A stretch of 8,421 bases of DNA. Origin: an uncultured Eubacteriales bacterium. Its GTDB lineage: Bacteria; Bacillota; Clostridia; Oscillospirales; CAG-382. Both the position numbers and the translations under genes were made by a program. The stretch spans positions 1 through 8,421 of the forward strand of contig USHI01000052.1 in NCBI GenBank assembly GCA_900554405.1, given 5' to 3'. Below, one piece after another: positions 1-5,665 of this stretch (position 1 is its first letter; each line of letters begins with the position of its first letter). A model generated the notes under the pieces. That model searched no databases. It had not been told where the DNA came from and saw nothing but the letters and a program-made list of their open reading frames with translations.

Positions 1-460
1 CGTAAAACCGAACCCCGAGCGCGTGCAGAAGCCCCATGCCGCAATCGTTCGTGGCGCTGCCGCCCAGACCGATAACAATGCGCTTTGCACCGGCTGCAGC
101 GGCGGCTTTTATCAGCTCGCCCGTGCCGAGAGTACTTGCCGACATTATATCGCGCTTCCCCTCCGGGACAAGTGTCAGCCCGCTTGCGCAAGCCAGCTCG
201 ATATACGCCGTTTCGGAAGCAAAATCGAAAACATATCCGGCATCCGTCTGCCCGCCGCACGGTGCGGCGACGGTATCGTGCAGCACCTCACCGCCGAACA
301 GCGAGCGCATACAGACACAAAAACCCTCGCCCCCGTCGGAGGACGGGAGCGAGGTTATATCCGTGATACCCGCGCGCGTAAACCCGCGCGCGGCGGCAAG
401 GCAGGCATCCGATGAAGAAATGCCGCCCTTAAAGGAATCTATCGCGATAAGTACCTTCAC
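1..460 (-). CDS. Glycerate kinase, type I (GlxK/GarK family), N-terminal part, cut by window edge
   Basis: The reverse strand gives an open frame of 153 codons that leaves the window at base 1, so less than half of a usual ~375-aa glycerate kinase is present. The family transfers phosphate from ATP to D-glycerate; type I members make 2-phosphoglycerate in the cytoplasm. Visible family motifs, in order, are IDSFKG (residues 7-12), SDGGEG (41-46), the ELACASGL segment (88-95), STLGTGELI (109-117) and IGLGGSATNDCGMG (130-143). The start is GTG at 460. It overlaps the TGA of the upstream TIM barrel gene (GTGA, 457-460), and no other start fits the DSFKG motif. An AAGGA lies 12 bases upstream, a rather long spacing, so translational coupling probably drives expression. 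Oddities: the usual NDGG is NDCG, DGGEGT is DGGEGF, and PDSFKG is IDSFKG. Family assignment is firm; exact product and substrate specificity are inferred. Confidence 0.93.
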   Translation of the reverse strand, partial: MKVLIAIDSFKGGISSSDACLAAARGFTRAGITDITSLPSSDGGEGFCVCMRSLFGGEVLHDTVAAPCGGQTDAGYVFDFASETAYIELACASGLTLVPEGKRDIMSASTLGTGELIKAAAAAGAKRIVIGLGGSATNDCGMGLLHALGVRFY

Positions 461-1425
461 GCCCAGAACATTTCCTTGGGAGAAGGCTCGCGGATCATGG
501 AAAGCTTGAGGAATTCCACTGCCTTTTCCAAACCTTCACGGCTTGTCATAAGGCTGTCCTCGTGCTCGATCGAAAGGATATCGTCATAACCGACAAGGCG
601 GAGATTGCTGATCATATCGCGCCAGTACTGGAGATCGTTGCCGTAGCCGACGGAACGGAATATCCAGCTTCTGTGAATCTCGTCGCCGTAATGCTTGGTG
701 TCCAGCACGCCGTTGACGGCGGTGTTGAGCTTATCGATCTTCGTATCCTTTGCGTGGACATGGTAAATGGCGCTTCCGAGCTTGCGTATGGCGGCAACGG
801 GGTCGACACCCTGCCAGATAAGGTGGGAAGGATCGAAGTTCGCGCCGATCATATCGCCGACTGCATCACGCAGTTTAAGCAGCGATTCAACATTGTAAAC
901 GCAGAACCCGGGGTGCATTTCGAGGGCGATCTTTTCAAGCCCGTGCTCCTTGCAGAACTTGACTTCTTCCTTCCAGTAGGGGATAAGGACCTCCTCCCAC
1001 TGCCATTTGAGGACATTGAAGAAATCCTCCGGCCAGGGGCAGGTGACCCAGTTCGGGTTTTTGGATTCCGGGCAATCGCCGGGGCAGCCGGAAAATCCGA
1101 TAAGCTTCTTTATGCCGAGCTTTTCGGCAAGCAGAACGGCATTGTGCCAGTCGTCGCGGTATTTCTTTGCGATCTCCGCATTCGGGTGAACTGGGTTGCC
1201 GTGGCAGCCGAACGCATTGATCTTCATGCCGTATTTTTCTACGGTATCGGTAAATTCCTTCAGCTTTTTATCGTCCGCAAGCAGAACGGCAGGGTCGCAA
1301 TGCGCCTTGCCGGGGTAGCCGCCCGCGCCGACCTCAAGCTCCTCGATACCGAGTGTTTTGAGGTATGCAAGCGCTTCGTCGAAGGGACGGTCGCCGAAAA
1401 GAACGGTTATAACGCCTAATTTCAT
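457..1425 (-). CDS. Sugar phosphate isomerase/epimerase-like TIM barrel protein (AP endonuclease 2 / xylose isomerase-like fold), 322 aa
   Basis: Product of 322 aa. The start ATG at 1425 is preceded by AAGGAGG (1434-1440) with 8-base spacing; the frame stays open further upstream, but that stretch lies inside the preceding gene and resembles no protein. The sequence fits the AP_endonuc_2 TIM barrel superfamily (IolE, hydroxypyruvate isomerase, tagatose epimerase and C-glycoside cleaving subunits). The expected metal ligands are visible: E169 in LEMHPGF, D198 in NFDPSHL, H222/H224 in YHVHAKD and E287 in SIEHED. A Cys-containing loop, GFSGCPGDCPE (110-120), followed by a Trp-rich stretch (NPNW, CPWP, KWQWEE) marks a particular subfamily. 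It sits 26 bases after the oxidoreductase gene and overlaps the glycerate kinase start by 4 bases, so it probably acts on the oxidoreductase product or a later intermediate in the cytoplasm. Isomerase, epimerase, dehydratase, hydratase or lyase chemistry are all possible; the fold is well supported, the reaction is not. Confidence 0.9.
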   Translation of the reverse strand: MKLGVITVLFGDRPFDEALAYLKTLGIEELEVGAGGYPGKAHCDPAVLLADDKKLKEFTDTVEKYGMKINAFGCHGNPVHPNAEIAKKYRDDWHNAVLLAEKLGIKKLIGFSGCPGDCPESKNPNWVTCPWPEDFFNVLKWQWEEVLIPYWKEEVKFCKEHGLEKIALEMHPGFCVYNVESLLKLRDAVGDMIGANFDPSHLIWQGVDPVAAIRKLGSAIYHVHAKDTKIDKLNTAVNGVLDTKHYGDEIHRSWIFRSVGYGNDLQYWRDMISNLRLVGYDDILSIEHEDSLMTSREGLEKAVEFLKLSMIREPSPKEMFWA

Positions 1426-1451
1426 TAAATTTACCTCCTTGCTGTGGGGGA

Positions 1452-2534
1452 TCAGTCGAAATAGTAGGGCTTGCCGGTGGAAGCCGAGGTGTAGATGCCT
1501 TCGAGTATGCGGCTGACCGTGTATGCCTGTTCGGGAGTAACAAACGGTTCGGTATCCTCGCGCACCGCCTTGATCCAGAGCCTTGCTTCGCGCACGGCGG
1601 GATCTTCGTTGCCGGCACCGTCGTAAAATGCGACGCCGCCCGCGTTCAGATCGGGTTTGAGAACATACTGCCTGCCGTTGCGGATGCCGTTGATACGGAC
1701 ACCGTCCAGCATATCCGCGCCGCCTGCGGTGCCGCAAAGCGTGGTGATGGCTTCACGCGGGTCGAGTATATTGAGCGCCCAGCTCGATTCAAGAATGATC
1801 GTAGCGCCGTTTTCCATAACTATAAAGCCGAACGCGGAATCCTCGACAGTGAGATCGCCGGATTTCCAATCGCCCCAGGCATTGCCTGTCGGGAACACTT
1901 CGCCGAGCTTGTGGTAGGTCGTACCGACACAGTATTTCGGCTTGTAGTTACCCATGCACCAAAGCGTGAGATCGAGCGCGTGGGTGCCGATATCTATAAG
2001 CGGACCGCCGCCCTGTTCGTATTCGTTCATGAAAACGCCCCAGGTGGGAACCGCTCTGCGGCGGATAGCCGTTGCCTTGGCAAAGTAAATATCGCCGAAG
2101 GTTCCGTTTTCGGCTTCCTGCTTAACATAAAGCGAATCGGCTCTCTGGCGGTTCTGGTAACCGATGGGGAGCTTCTTGCCGGGGCGCTTTGCCGCTTCGA
2201 CCATTTTCTTTGCTTCCTCGGAGTTGATTGCCATAGGCTTTTCGCACATGACATGCTTGCCCGCTTCGAGCGCATCAACGGTGATAAAGCTGTGCGAACG
2301 GTTCGGCGTGAGAACATGAACAACGTCGATGCTCTTATCCGAAAGCAGTTCCTTGTAGTCGGTGCAGACCTTCGCATCCGGCGTGCCGTATGCCTTTGCC
2401 GCCTGTTCCGCACGTTCCCTGATAATGTCGCAGAAATAAACCATTTCCACGCCTTCCACCTTTTTGAGCGCGGGAAGGTGTTTCCCGTTGGCGATACCGC
2501 CGCAGCCGATAATGCCTATTCTGATGGTTTCCAT
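1452..2534 (-). CDS. Gfo/Idh/MocA family NAD(P)-dependent oxidoreductase
   Basis: Product of 360 aa, a typical length. The N-terminal Rossmann domain carries the dinucleotide motif GIIGCGGIA (residues 7-15). An Asp closes the second beta strand (D36 in YFCD), which in this family favours NAD over NADP. HVLTPNRSH (73-81) and the catalytic-lysine motif EKPMA (98-102, K99) follow. The C-terminal domain has the Gly-rich GGGPLIDIGTHALDL, with D181 and H185 as probable proton-transfer and substrate residues. Members oxidise or reduce a ring or chain hydroxyl of sugars, inositols and glycosides. I chose the ATG at 2534 because the Rossmann strand begins there. An in-frame ATG at 2567, two bases past the upstream stop codon, would add 11 residues and lacks its own ribosome binding site; the GGAGGAG lies inside that extension, with a small hairpin before the 2534 start. 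Flanking TIM barrel genes suggest a sugar oxidation pathway; the substrate is unknown. Confidence 0.93.
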   Translation of the reverse strand: METIRIGIIGCGGIANGKHLPALKKVEGVEMVYFCDIIRERAEQAAKAYGTPDAKVCTDYKELLSDKSIDVVHVLTPNRSHSFITVDALEAGKHVMCEKPMAINSEEAKKMVEAAKRPGKKLPIGYQNRQRADSLYVKQEAENGTFGDIYFAKATAIRRRAVPTWGVFMNEYEQGGGPLIDIGTHALDLTLWCMGNYKPKYCVGTTYHKLGEVFPTGNAWGDWKSGDLTVEDSAFGFIVMENGATIILESSWALNILDPREAITTLCGTAGGADMLDGVRINGIRNGRQYVLKPDLNAGGVAFYDGAGNEDPAVREARLWIKAVREDTEPFVTPEQAYTVSRILEGIYTSASTGKPYYFD

Positions 2535-2544
2535 TGTAAATGTC

Positions 2545-2565
2545 GCGCCCAAACGGCGCTCCTCC
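2545..2565 (-). promoter_or_regulatory. Ribosome binding site separated from its start codon by a GC hairpin
   Basis: On the minus strand GGAGGA (2565-2560) is followed by GCGCC-GTTTG-GGCGC (2559-2545), a 5-bp all-GC stem with a 5-base loop, then ten bases and the ATG at 2534. Linear spacing from the ribosome binding site is about 24 bases, too long for normal initiation. If the hairpin folds, the effective spacing drops to about 10. This supports the ATG at 2534 as the true start of the oxidoreductase; a longer product from 2567 is the alternative. Confidence 0.5.
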
Positions 2566-2568
2566 ATT

Positions 2569-2904
2569 TTATTTTCGGTAATATGTGTAATATGCGAGTA
2601 TCGTGCGTTCCCTGCCGGTTATTTTGTCCGGGCCGGTAAGTGTCGCTCCGTCGAGCGACATGAATTCCCATGCGTGCAGCTCGCTCCCGTCGCAGCGGAA
2701 CAGTTCGCTGCCGCCGCAGACGACCGAGAATTCGCCGCGGTAAAAGCTCAGCACTCCGTTTTTGCCGATAACGTAATCACCCTTTTCCGGGTCGCGTTCC
2801 AGCACATATTTGAGCGAAAGCCCATCCAGCCTTTCGCACATATACAGACGGAATTCCGGGCTGTTTTCATCCTTCGGCGGACGATCCCTTCGCCGGAATA
2901 TCAT
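2569..2904 (-). CDS. Small uncharacterised protein, 111 aa, within the sugar-catabolic operon
   Basis: I do not recognise this family. The ATG at 2904 overlaps the upstream TIM barrel stop (ATGA, 2901-2904), and the TAA at 2569-2571 ends one base before a candidate ATG of the oxidoreductase. No good ribosome binding site precedes it, so translation probably depends on coupling. The N-terminus is basic (MIFRRRDRPPK). From about residue 17 the sequence looks like alternating beta strands and turns (FRLYMCERL, YVIGKNGVLSFYRGEF, SVVCGGSELFRC, SLDGATLTGPD, ERTILAYYTYYR), ending in a Tyr-rich strand. It has no signal peptide or membrane segment. It could be a compact beta-barrel or PH-like domain. 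Its place between a TIM barrel and the oxidoreductase makes a role as an accessory subunit of either enzyme a reasonable guess. Coding status is well supported by the overlaps and codon use; function is open. Confidence 0.8.
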   Translation of the reverse strand: MIFRRRDRPPKDENSPEFRLYMCERLDGLSLKYVLERDPEKGDYVIGKNGVLSFYRGEFSVVCGGSELFRCDGSELHAWEFMSLDGATLTGPDKITGRERTILAYYTYYRK

Positions 2905-3683
2905 TCGGTGATAAAGGGCATTCTGCGGAAGTAATCTATGGTGTAAAGAACACCCTTCCTGCCGAGCTCGCCCTGCCAGGTCTCGGAATGCGGTTCGATA
3001 GAGAGCATTCCGTCATACCCGTGCTTTGCAAACACCGAAAGAAGCATACCCCAGTTGATCATATCCAGCCCTGCGGGCGGATCGTCGATCCTGCCGTCGC
3101 CGATATTCATCGTGCCCTTGAGGTGGATGTGGTATGCCATTCCGCCGTATTCGACCGCTTCGCGCATATAATCGCGGCCGCCGTTGATGGAATGCGAGGG
3201 ATCGTACTTGATGCCGATACCGAGATGCTTGTTGACGATCTCCCATTCCTCGGGCTTGTCGATATAGTTGTTCCAGTGGCAGTTATAGGTGCAGAGCTTT
3301 CCATCGCTGCCGCAGTAATCGCGCAGGCGGCGAAGATATTCCACCGCGGAGCAGAGGTTTTCGAACCTCGTGCGCGATTCGACATAGTTGATGCCGGTCA
3401 TATAAACCGGGCAGCCGACGCGGCGGCAGAAATCCACAAGGAAGCATTCCTTTTTGAATTCATCCTCGTTCACCTCGCCGCTTTCGAGTATGCGCTCCGT
3501 TCCCCATCTGCCGATTGCGCCCATCTTCACGCCGAATTCTTCGAGCGCGGAAGCGACCTCATCGAATTCGACATAGCCGTAATCCGGGGCGTTGATGTCG
3601 AACTCGGCATATTTCAGCCCGAGATCGGCGACGAACTTTACGCCGTTTCTGTCGTGGGAGGGCGCGATTATTCCAAGCTTCAT
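2901..3683 (-). CDS. Sugar phosphate isomerase/epimerase-like TIM barrel protein, 260 aa, with altered metal site
   Basis: Product of 260 aa. The ATG at 3683 has GGAGG (3691-3695) seven bases upstream, inside the end of the glycosyltransferase gene, whose TGA overlaps it (ATGA, 3680-3683). The fold is the AP_endonuc_2/xylose isomerase-like TIM barrel: MKLGIIAPSH is strand 1, KYDPSH (159-164) gives D161 and H164, AYHIHLKG (183-190) gives H185/H187, and LSIEPHSE (227-234) gives E230. Where most relatives have a metal-binding Glu, this protein has TYNCHWNNY (132-140), so Asn or His may replace it. Only about 24% of residues appear alike to the 322-aa TIM barrel by eye, mainly around these ligands, so the two are not a recent duplication. 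It probably acts on a neighbouring step of the same pathway. The reaction (isomerase, epimerase, dehydratase or lyase) cannot be told from sequence. Confidence 0.88.
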   Translation of the reverse strand: MKLGIIAPSHDRNGVKFVADLGLKYAEFDINAPDYGYVEFDEVASALEEFGVKMGAIGRWGTERILESGEVNEDEFKKECFLVDFCRRVGCPVYMTGINYVESRTRFENLCSAVEYLRRLRDYCGSDGKLCTYNCHWNNYIDKPEEWEIVNKHLGIGIKYDPSHSINGGRDYMREAVEYGGMAYHIHLKGTMNIGDGRIDDPPAGLDMINWGMLLSVFAKHGYDGMLSIEPHSETWQGELGRKGVLYTIDYFRRMPFITE

Positions 3684-4633
3684 TTTTTATCCTCCGTTTT
3701 TTCGGTTTCGGAAATTATATATAACGGCCGGTGCTTCGTTTCCAGATAGGTTTTCGAAAGATACTGACCGAGTATACCGATACAAAGCAGCTGTATCCCG
3801 CAGACAAAAAGTATTATGCAGGCGAGCGATGCCCAGCCGGAAACGGCGGAGCGGGTATCGATTATCTTGCGGATGATTATGACAAGCGCGCCGACGATCG
3901 AACCGATAAACATCAAAAATCCGGCAAACGAGCTTATCGCAAGCGGCACGGTGGAAAAGGCGAGTATGCATTCCACGGAATATTTGAACAGCCCCCAGAA
4001 CGACCATTTTGTCTTCCCGGCGACACGTTCGACATTTTCGAACGGCAGCCATTCGGTTCTGAACCCGACCCATTCGAAAATACCCTTGGAAAAGCGGTTA
4101 TATTCGCAAAGCGAGAGCACGGCATCCGCCATGCGCCTTGTCATCAGCCGGAAATCCCTCGCGCCCGGAACGAGCTTTACTTTTGAGATACGGTTGACGA
4201 TTTTGTAAAAGCATTTCGCGAAAAAGCTGCGGATAGGCGGTTCGCCCTTGCGGGTGACACGGCGTGTCGCGACCGAATCCACGCCCTTTTCGTTTATGAT
4301 ACGCAGCATTTCCGGCAGCATGGAGGGCGGATCCTGTAAATCCGCATCAAGTATCGCGACATAATCGCCCGTTGCGGTGCGAAGCCCCGCGAGCATAGCC
4401 GACTCCTTGCCGAAATTCCGCGAAAAAGAAACATACCGCGCGGAAGGATCCGATGCCGCTCTTTCGCGCAGCAGTGAAAGCGTTCCGTCCGAGGAGCCGT
4501 CATCGACATAAATCTCCTCGAAATCATATTCCGTCATTGCGGACATGACACGGTCTGTTTCCGCAAAGAAAAACGGAAGCGCTTCGGATTCGTTATAGCA
4601 CGGTACGATAAGGCTTATCTTTTTTCTGTCCAT
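3680..4633 (-). CDS. Family 2 glycosyltransferase, GtrB/DPM1-like polyprenyl-phosphate sugar transferase
   Basis: Product of 317 aa, the usual size for GtrB/YfdH/YkcC proteins. The family transfers a sugar from a nucleotide donor to polyprenyl phosphate on the inner face of the membrane. The GT-A domain shows VPCYNE (10-15), VDDGSSDGT (43-51), SRNFGKE (71-77), the metal-binding DADLQDPP (96-103) and RKGEPP (128-133). The acceptor-side motif NRFSKGIFEWVGF (179-191) and the GKTKW segment (206-210) follow. Two hydrophobic helices at about 230-255 and 267-291 anchor the C-terminus, followed by a short charged tail. The ATG at 4633 is preferred because it lies just before the first beta strand; a TTG at 4651 is in frame but less likely. 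The ribosome binding site is weak (ACGGGT). It is the first gene after the promoter, yet a lipid-sugar transferase is unexpected in a catabolic operon. The donor sugar is unknown. Confidence 0.93.
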   Translation of the reverse strand: MDRKKISLIVPCYNESEALPFFFAETDRVMSAMTEYDFEEIYVDDGSSDGTLSLLRERAASDPSARYVSFSRNFGKESAMLAGLRTATGDYVAILDADLQDPPSMLPEMLRIINEKGVDSVATRRVTRKGEPPIRSFFAKCFYKIVNRISKVKLVPGARDFRLMTRRMADAVLSLCEYNRFSKGIFEWVGFRTEWLPFENVERVAGKTKWSFWGLFKYSVECILAFSTVPLAISSFAGFLMFIGSIVGALVIIIRKIIDTRSAVSGWASLACIILFVCGIQLLCIGILGQYLSKTYLETKHRPLYIISETEKTEDKK

Positions 4634-4666
4634 AGCATTACCCGTAAACAATGATTATACATCCGT

Positions 4667-4695
4667 ATAATAGCACATTTGCCGCCGCATGTCAA
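4667..4695 (-). promoter_or_regulatory. Promoter of the six-gene operon (sigma-A type)
   Basis: On the minus strand TTGACA (4695-4690) and TATTAT (4672-4667) are separated by exactly 17 bases, with a TGC just before the -10 box (extended -10). Transcription should begin near 4660, leaving a leader of about 27 bases before the ATG at 4633. A second TATAAT (4659-4654) overlaps the likely start of transcription but has no matching -35 box. The promoter is back to back with that of murQ. Confidence 0.85.
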
Positions 4696-4723
4696 TAGCC
4701 GCAATGTTTTCGCGCCGCTTTTG

Positions 4724-4752
4724 TTGACATTTCCGCTTGTATGTGGTATGAT
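4724..4752 (+). promoter_or_regulatory. Promoter of murQ (sigma-A type)
   Basis: TTGACA (4724-4729) and TATGAT (4747-4752) are separated by 17 bases, with TGG directly before the -10 box. The start of transcription should be near 4759, giving a leader of about 22 bases. The two divergent -35 boxes are only 28 bases apart (4696-4723), so a regulator bound there could affect both promoters. I see no clear palindromic operator in the 28 bases. Confidence 0.85.
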
Positions 4753-4780
4753 TTCCGCAAACGGACAAAGAGGTGTTTTT

Positions 4781-5611
4781 ATGGCAGATTATTCCCGCCT
4801 CACAACGGAAAGCATAAACGAAAAAACAAAGAATATCGATAAAATGTCGGCTATCGAGATAGCGAAGGTCATCAACGACGAGGACAAAACCGTCGCCTTT
4901 GCGGTGGAAAAGGCGCTGCCTCAGATCGCCGCAGGCATAGATATGCTTGCCGATTCGCTCAAATGCGGCGGGCACATATACTATTGCGGCGCGGGGACAT
5001 CCGGCCGGCTCGGCGTGCTCGATGCCGCGGAATGCCCGCCCACCTACGGTGTCGGGTACGATGCCGTTGTCGGGCTCATGGCGGGCGGCGTGGATGCGAT
5101 CTTCGCCCCGCGTGAATCCGCGGAGGACGATCCGCTCGCTATCGTCAATATGCTGCGCGCCCGCAAGTTCGGAATGCGCGACGTGCTTGTCGCCATCAGC
5201 GCGAGCGGCAGCGCAAACTGTGTTATCGGCGCTTTGAAATACGCCTCCGAATGCGGTGCGAGAACGGTGTGCATCACCTGCAACCCGAACAGCGATCTCA
5301 TACCGCTTTCCGAACAGCCCATTGTTGTTCCGGTCGGGCCGGAGGTCATCACCGGCAGCACCCGCATGAAGGCGGGCACGGCGCAGAAGATGGTGCTGAA
5401 TATGCTTTCGACCGGCGCAATGATACGCTTCGGCAGAGTCCGCGGGAATTTCATGGCTTACATGGTTCCCAACAACAAAAAGCTTGTCGACCGCGCGATA
5501 AGAATGATCATGACAAAGACCGGCTGCGATTCCGACCGCGCGGCAATCGAGCTGGCAAAGGCGGATAACATAATTGCCGATGCTATTGATGCGATAGAGC
5601 AGAACGGCTGA
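4781..5611 (+). CDS. murQ: N-acetylmuramic acid 6-phosphate etherase
   Basis: MurQ cleaves the lactyl ether of MurNAc-6-phosphate to give GlcNAc-6-phosphate and D-lactate, the committed cytoplasmic step in recycling peptidoglycan sugar. The 276-aa product is a SIS-domain protein. The signatures are visible in order: LTTESIN (7-13), GAGTSGRLGVLDAAECPPT (70-88, with E84 matching the catalytic Glu of E. coli MurQ), MAGG (100-103), ESAED (112-116, region of the second catalytic Glu), ISASGSANCV (139-148), GPEVITGSTRMKAGTAQK (186-203) and RGNFMAYMVPNNKKL (221-235). The ATG at 4781 has GAGGTG upstream at suitable spacing. The protein is about 20 residues shorter than usual, with loss at the C-terminal helices. 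It has its own promoter and no visible PTS transporter or kinase partner in the window, so the source of MurNAc-6P must lie elsewhere. Confidence 0.97.
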   Translation: MADYSRLTTESINEKTKNIDKMSAIEIAKVINDEDKTVAFAVEKALPQIAAGIDMLADSLKCGGHIYYCGAGTSGRLGVLDAAECPPTYGVGYDAVVGLMAGGVDAIFAPRESAEDDPLAIVNMLRARKFGMRDVLVAISASGSANCVIGALKYASECGARTVCITCNPNSDLIPLSEQPIVVPVGPEVITGSTRMKAGTAQKMVLNMLSTGAMIRFGRVRGNFMAYMVPNNKKLVDRAIRMIMTKTGCDSDRAAIELAKADNIIADAIDAIEQNG

Positions 5612-5629
5612 ATATTCACAAAAAGCAAA

Positions 5630-5665
5630 AAGGGGCGCGAATCGGATTTCGCACCCCTTGTTTTT
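5630..5665. terminator. Bidirectional intrinsic terminator between convergent genes
   Basis: A 12-bp stem (5630-5641 with 5648-5659) closes a 6-base loop (5642-5647). On the plus strand it is followed by TTGTTTTTATT and has one C-A mismatch. On the minus strand the same position becomes a G-U wobble, so the stem is unbroken, and it is followed by TTTTTGCTTTTTG. It lies 18 bases after the murQ stop and touches the stop codon of the exported hydrolase gene, so it can end both transcripts. Confidence 0.9.

Noticed and set aside
562..1419. A 285-codon plus-strand open frame opposite the 322-aa TIM barrel gene
   Set aside because: It mirrors the coding frame of a well-supported gene on the other strand, shows no family motif and has no ribosome binding site; long antisense frames are expected in GC-rich coding DNA.
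1426..1737. A 104-codon upstream extension of the 322-aa TIM barrel gene
   Set aside because: It lies wholly inside the oxidoreductase gene in another frame and is Arg-rich without motifs; AAGGAGG directly before the ATG at 1425 decides the start.
1911..2639. A 242-codon plus-strand frame opposite the oxidoreductase
   Set aside because: It is a shadow of the opposite gene, runs across a real gene junction and has no recognisable domain.
2988..3749. A 253-codon plus-strand frame opposite the short TIM barrel
   Set aside because: It is antisense to a gene with clear metal-site motifs and a good ribosome binding site, and is low-information in content.
4634..4651. A TTG start six codons before the ATG of the glycosyltransferase
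   Set aside because: The ATG at 4633 sits just before the first conserved strand, and the TTG would lie almost at the start of transcription with no room for a ribosome binding site.
4696..4723. A possible shared operator between the divergent -35 boxes
   Set aside because: The only inverted symmetry found is that of the two TTGACA boxes themselves; no further palindrome or direct repeat stands out.
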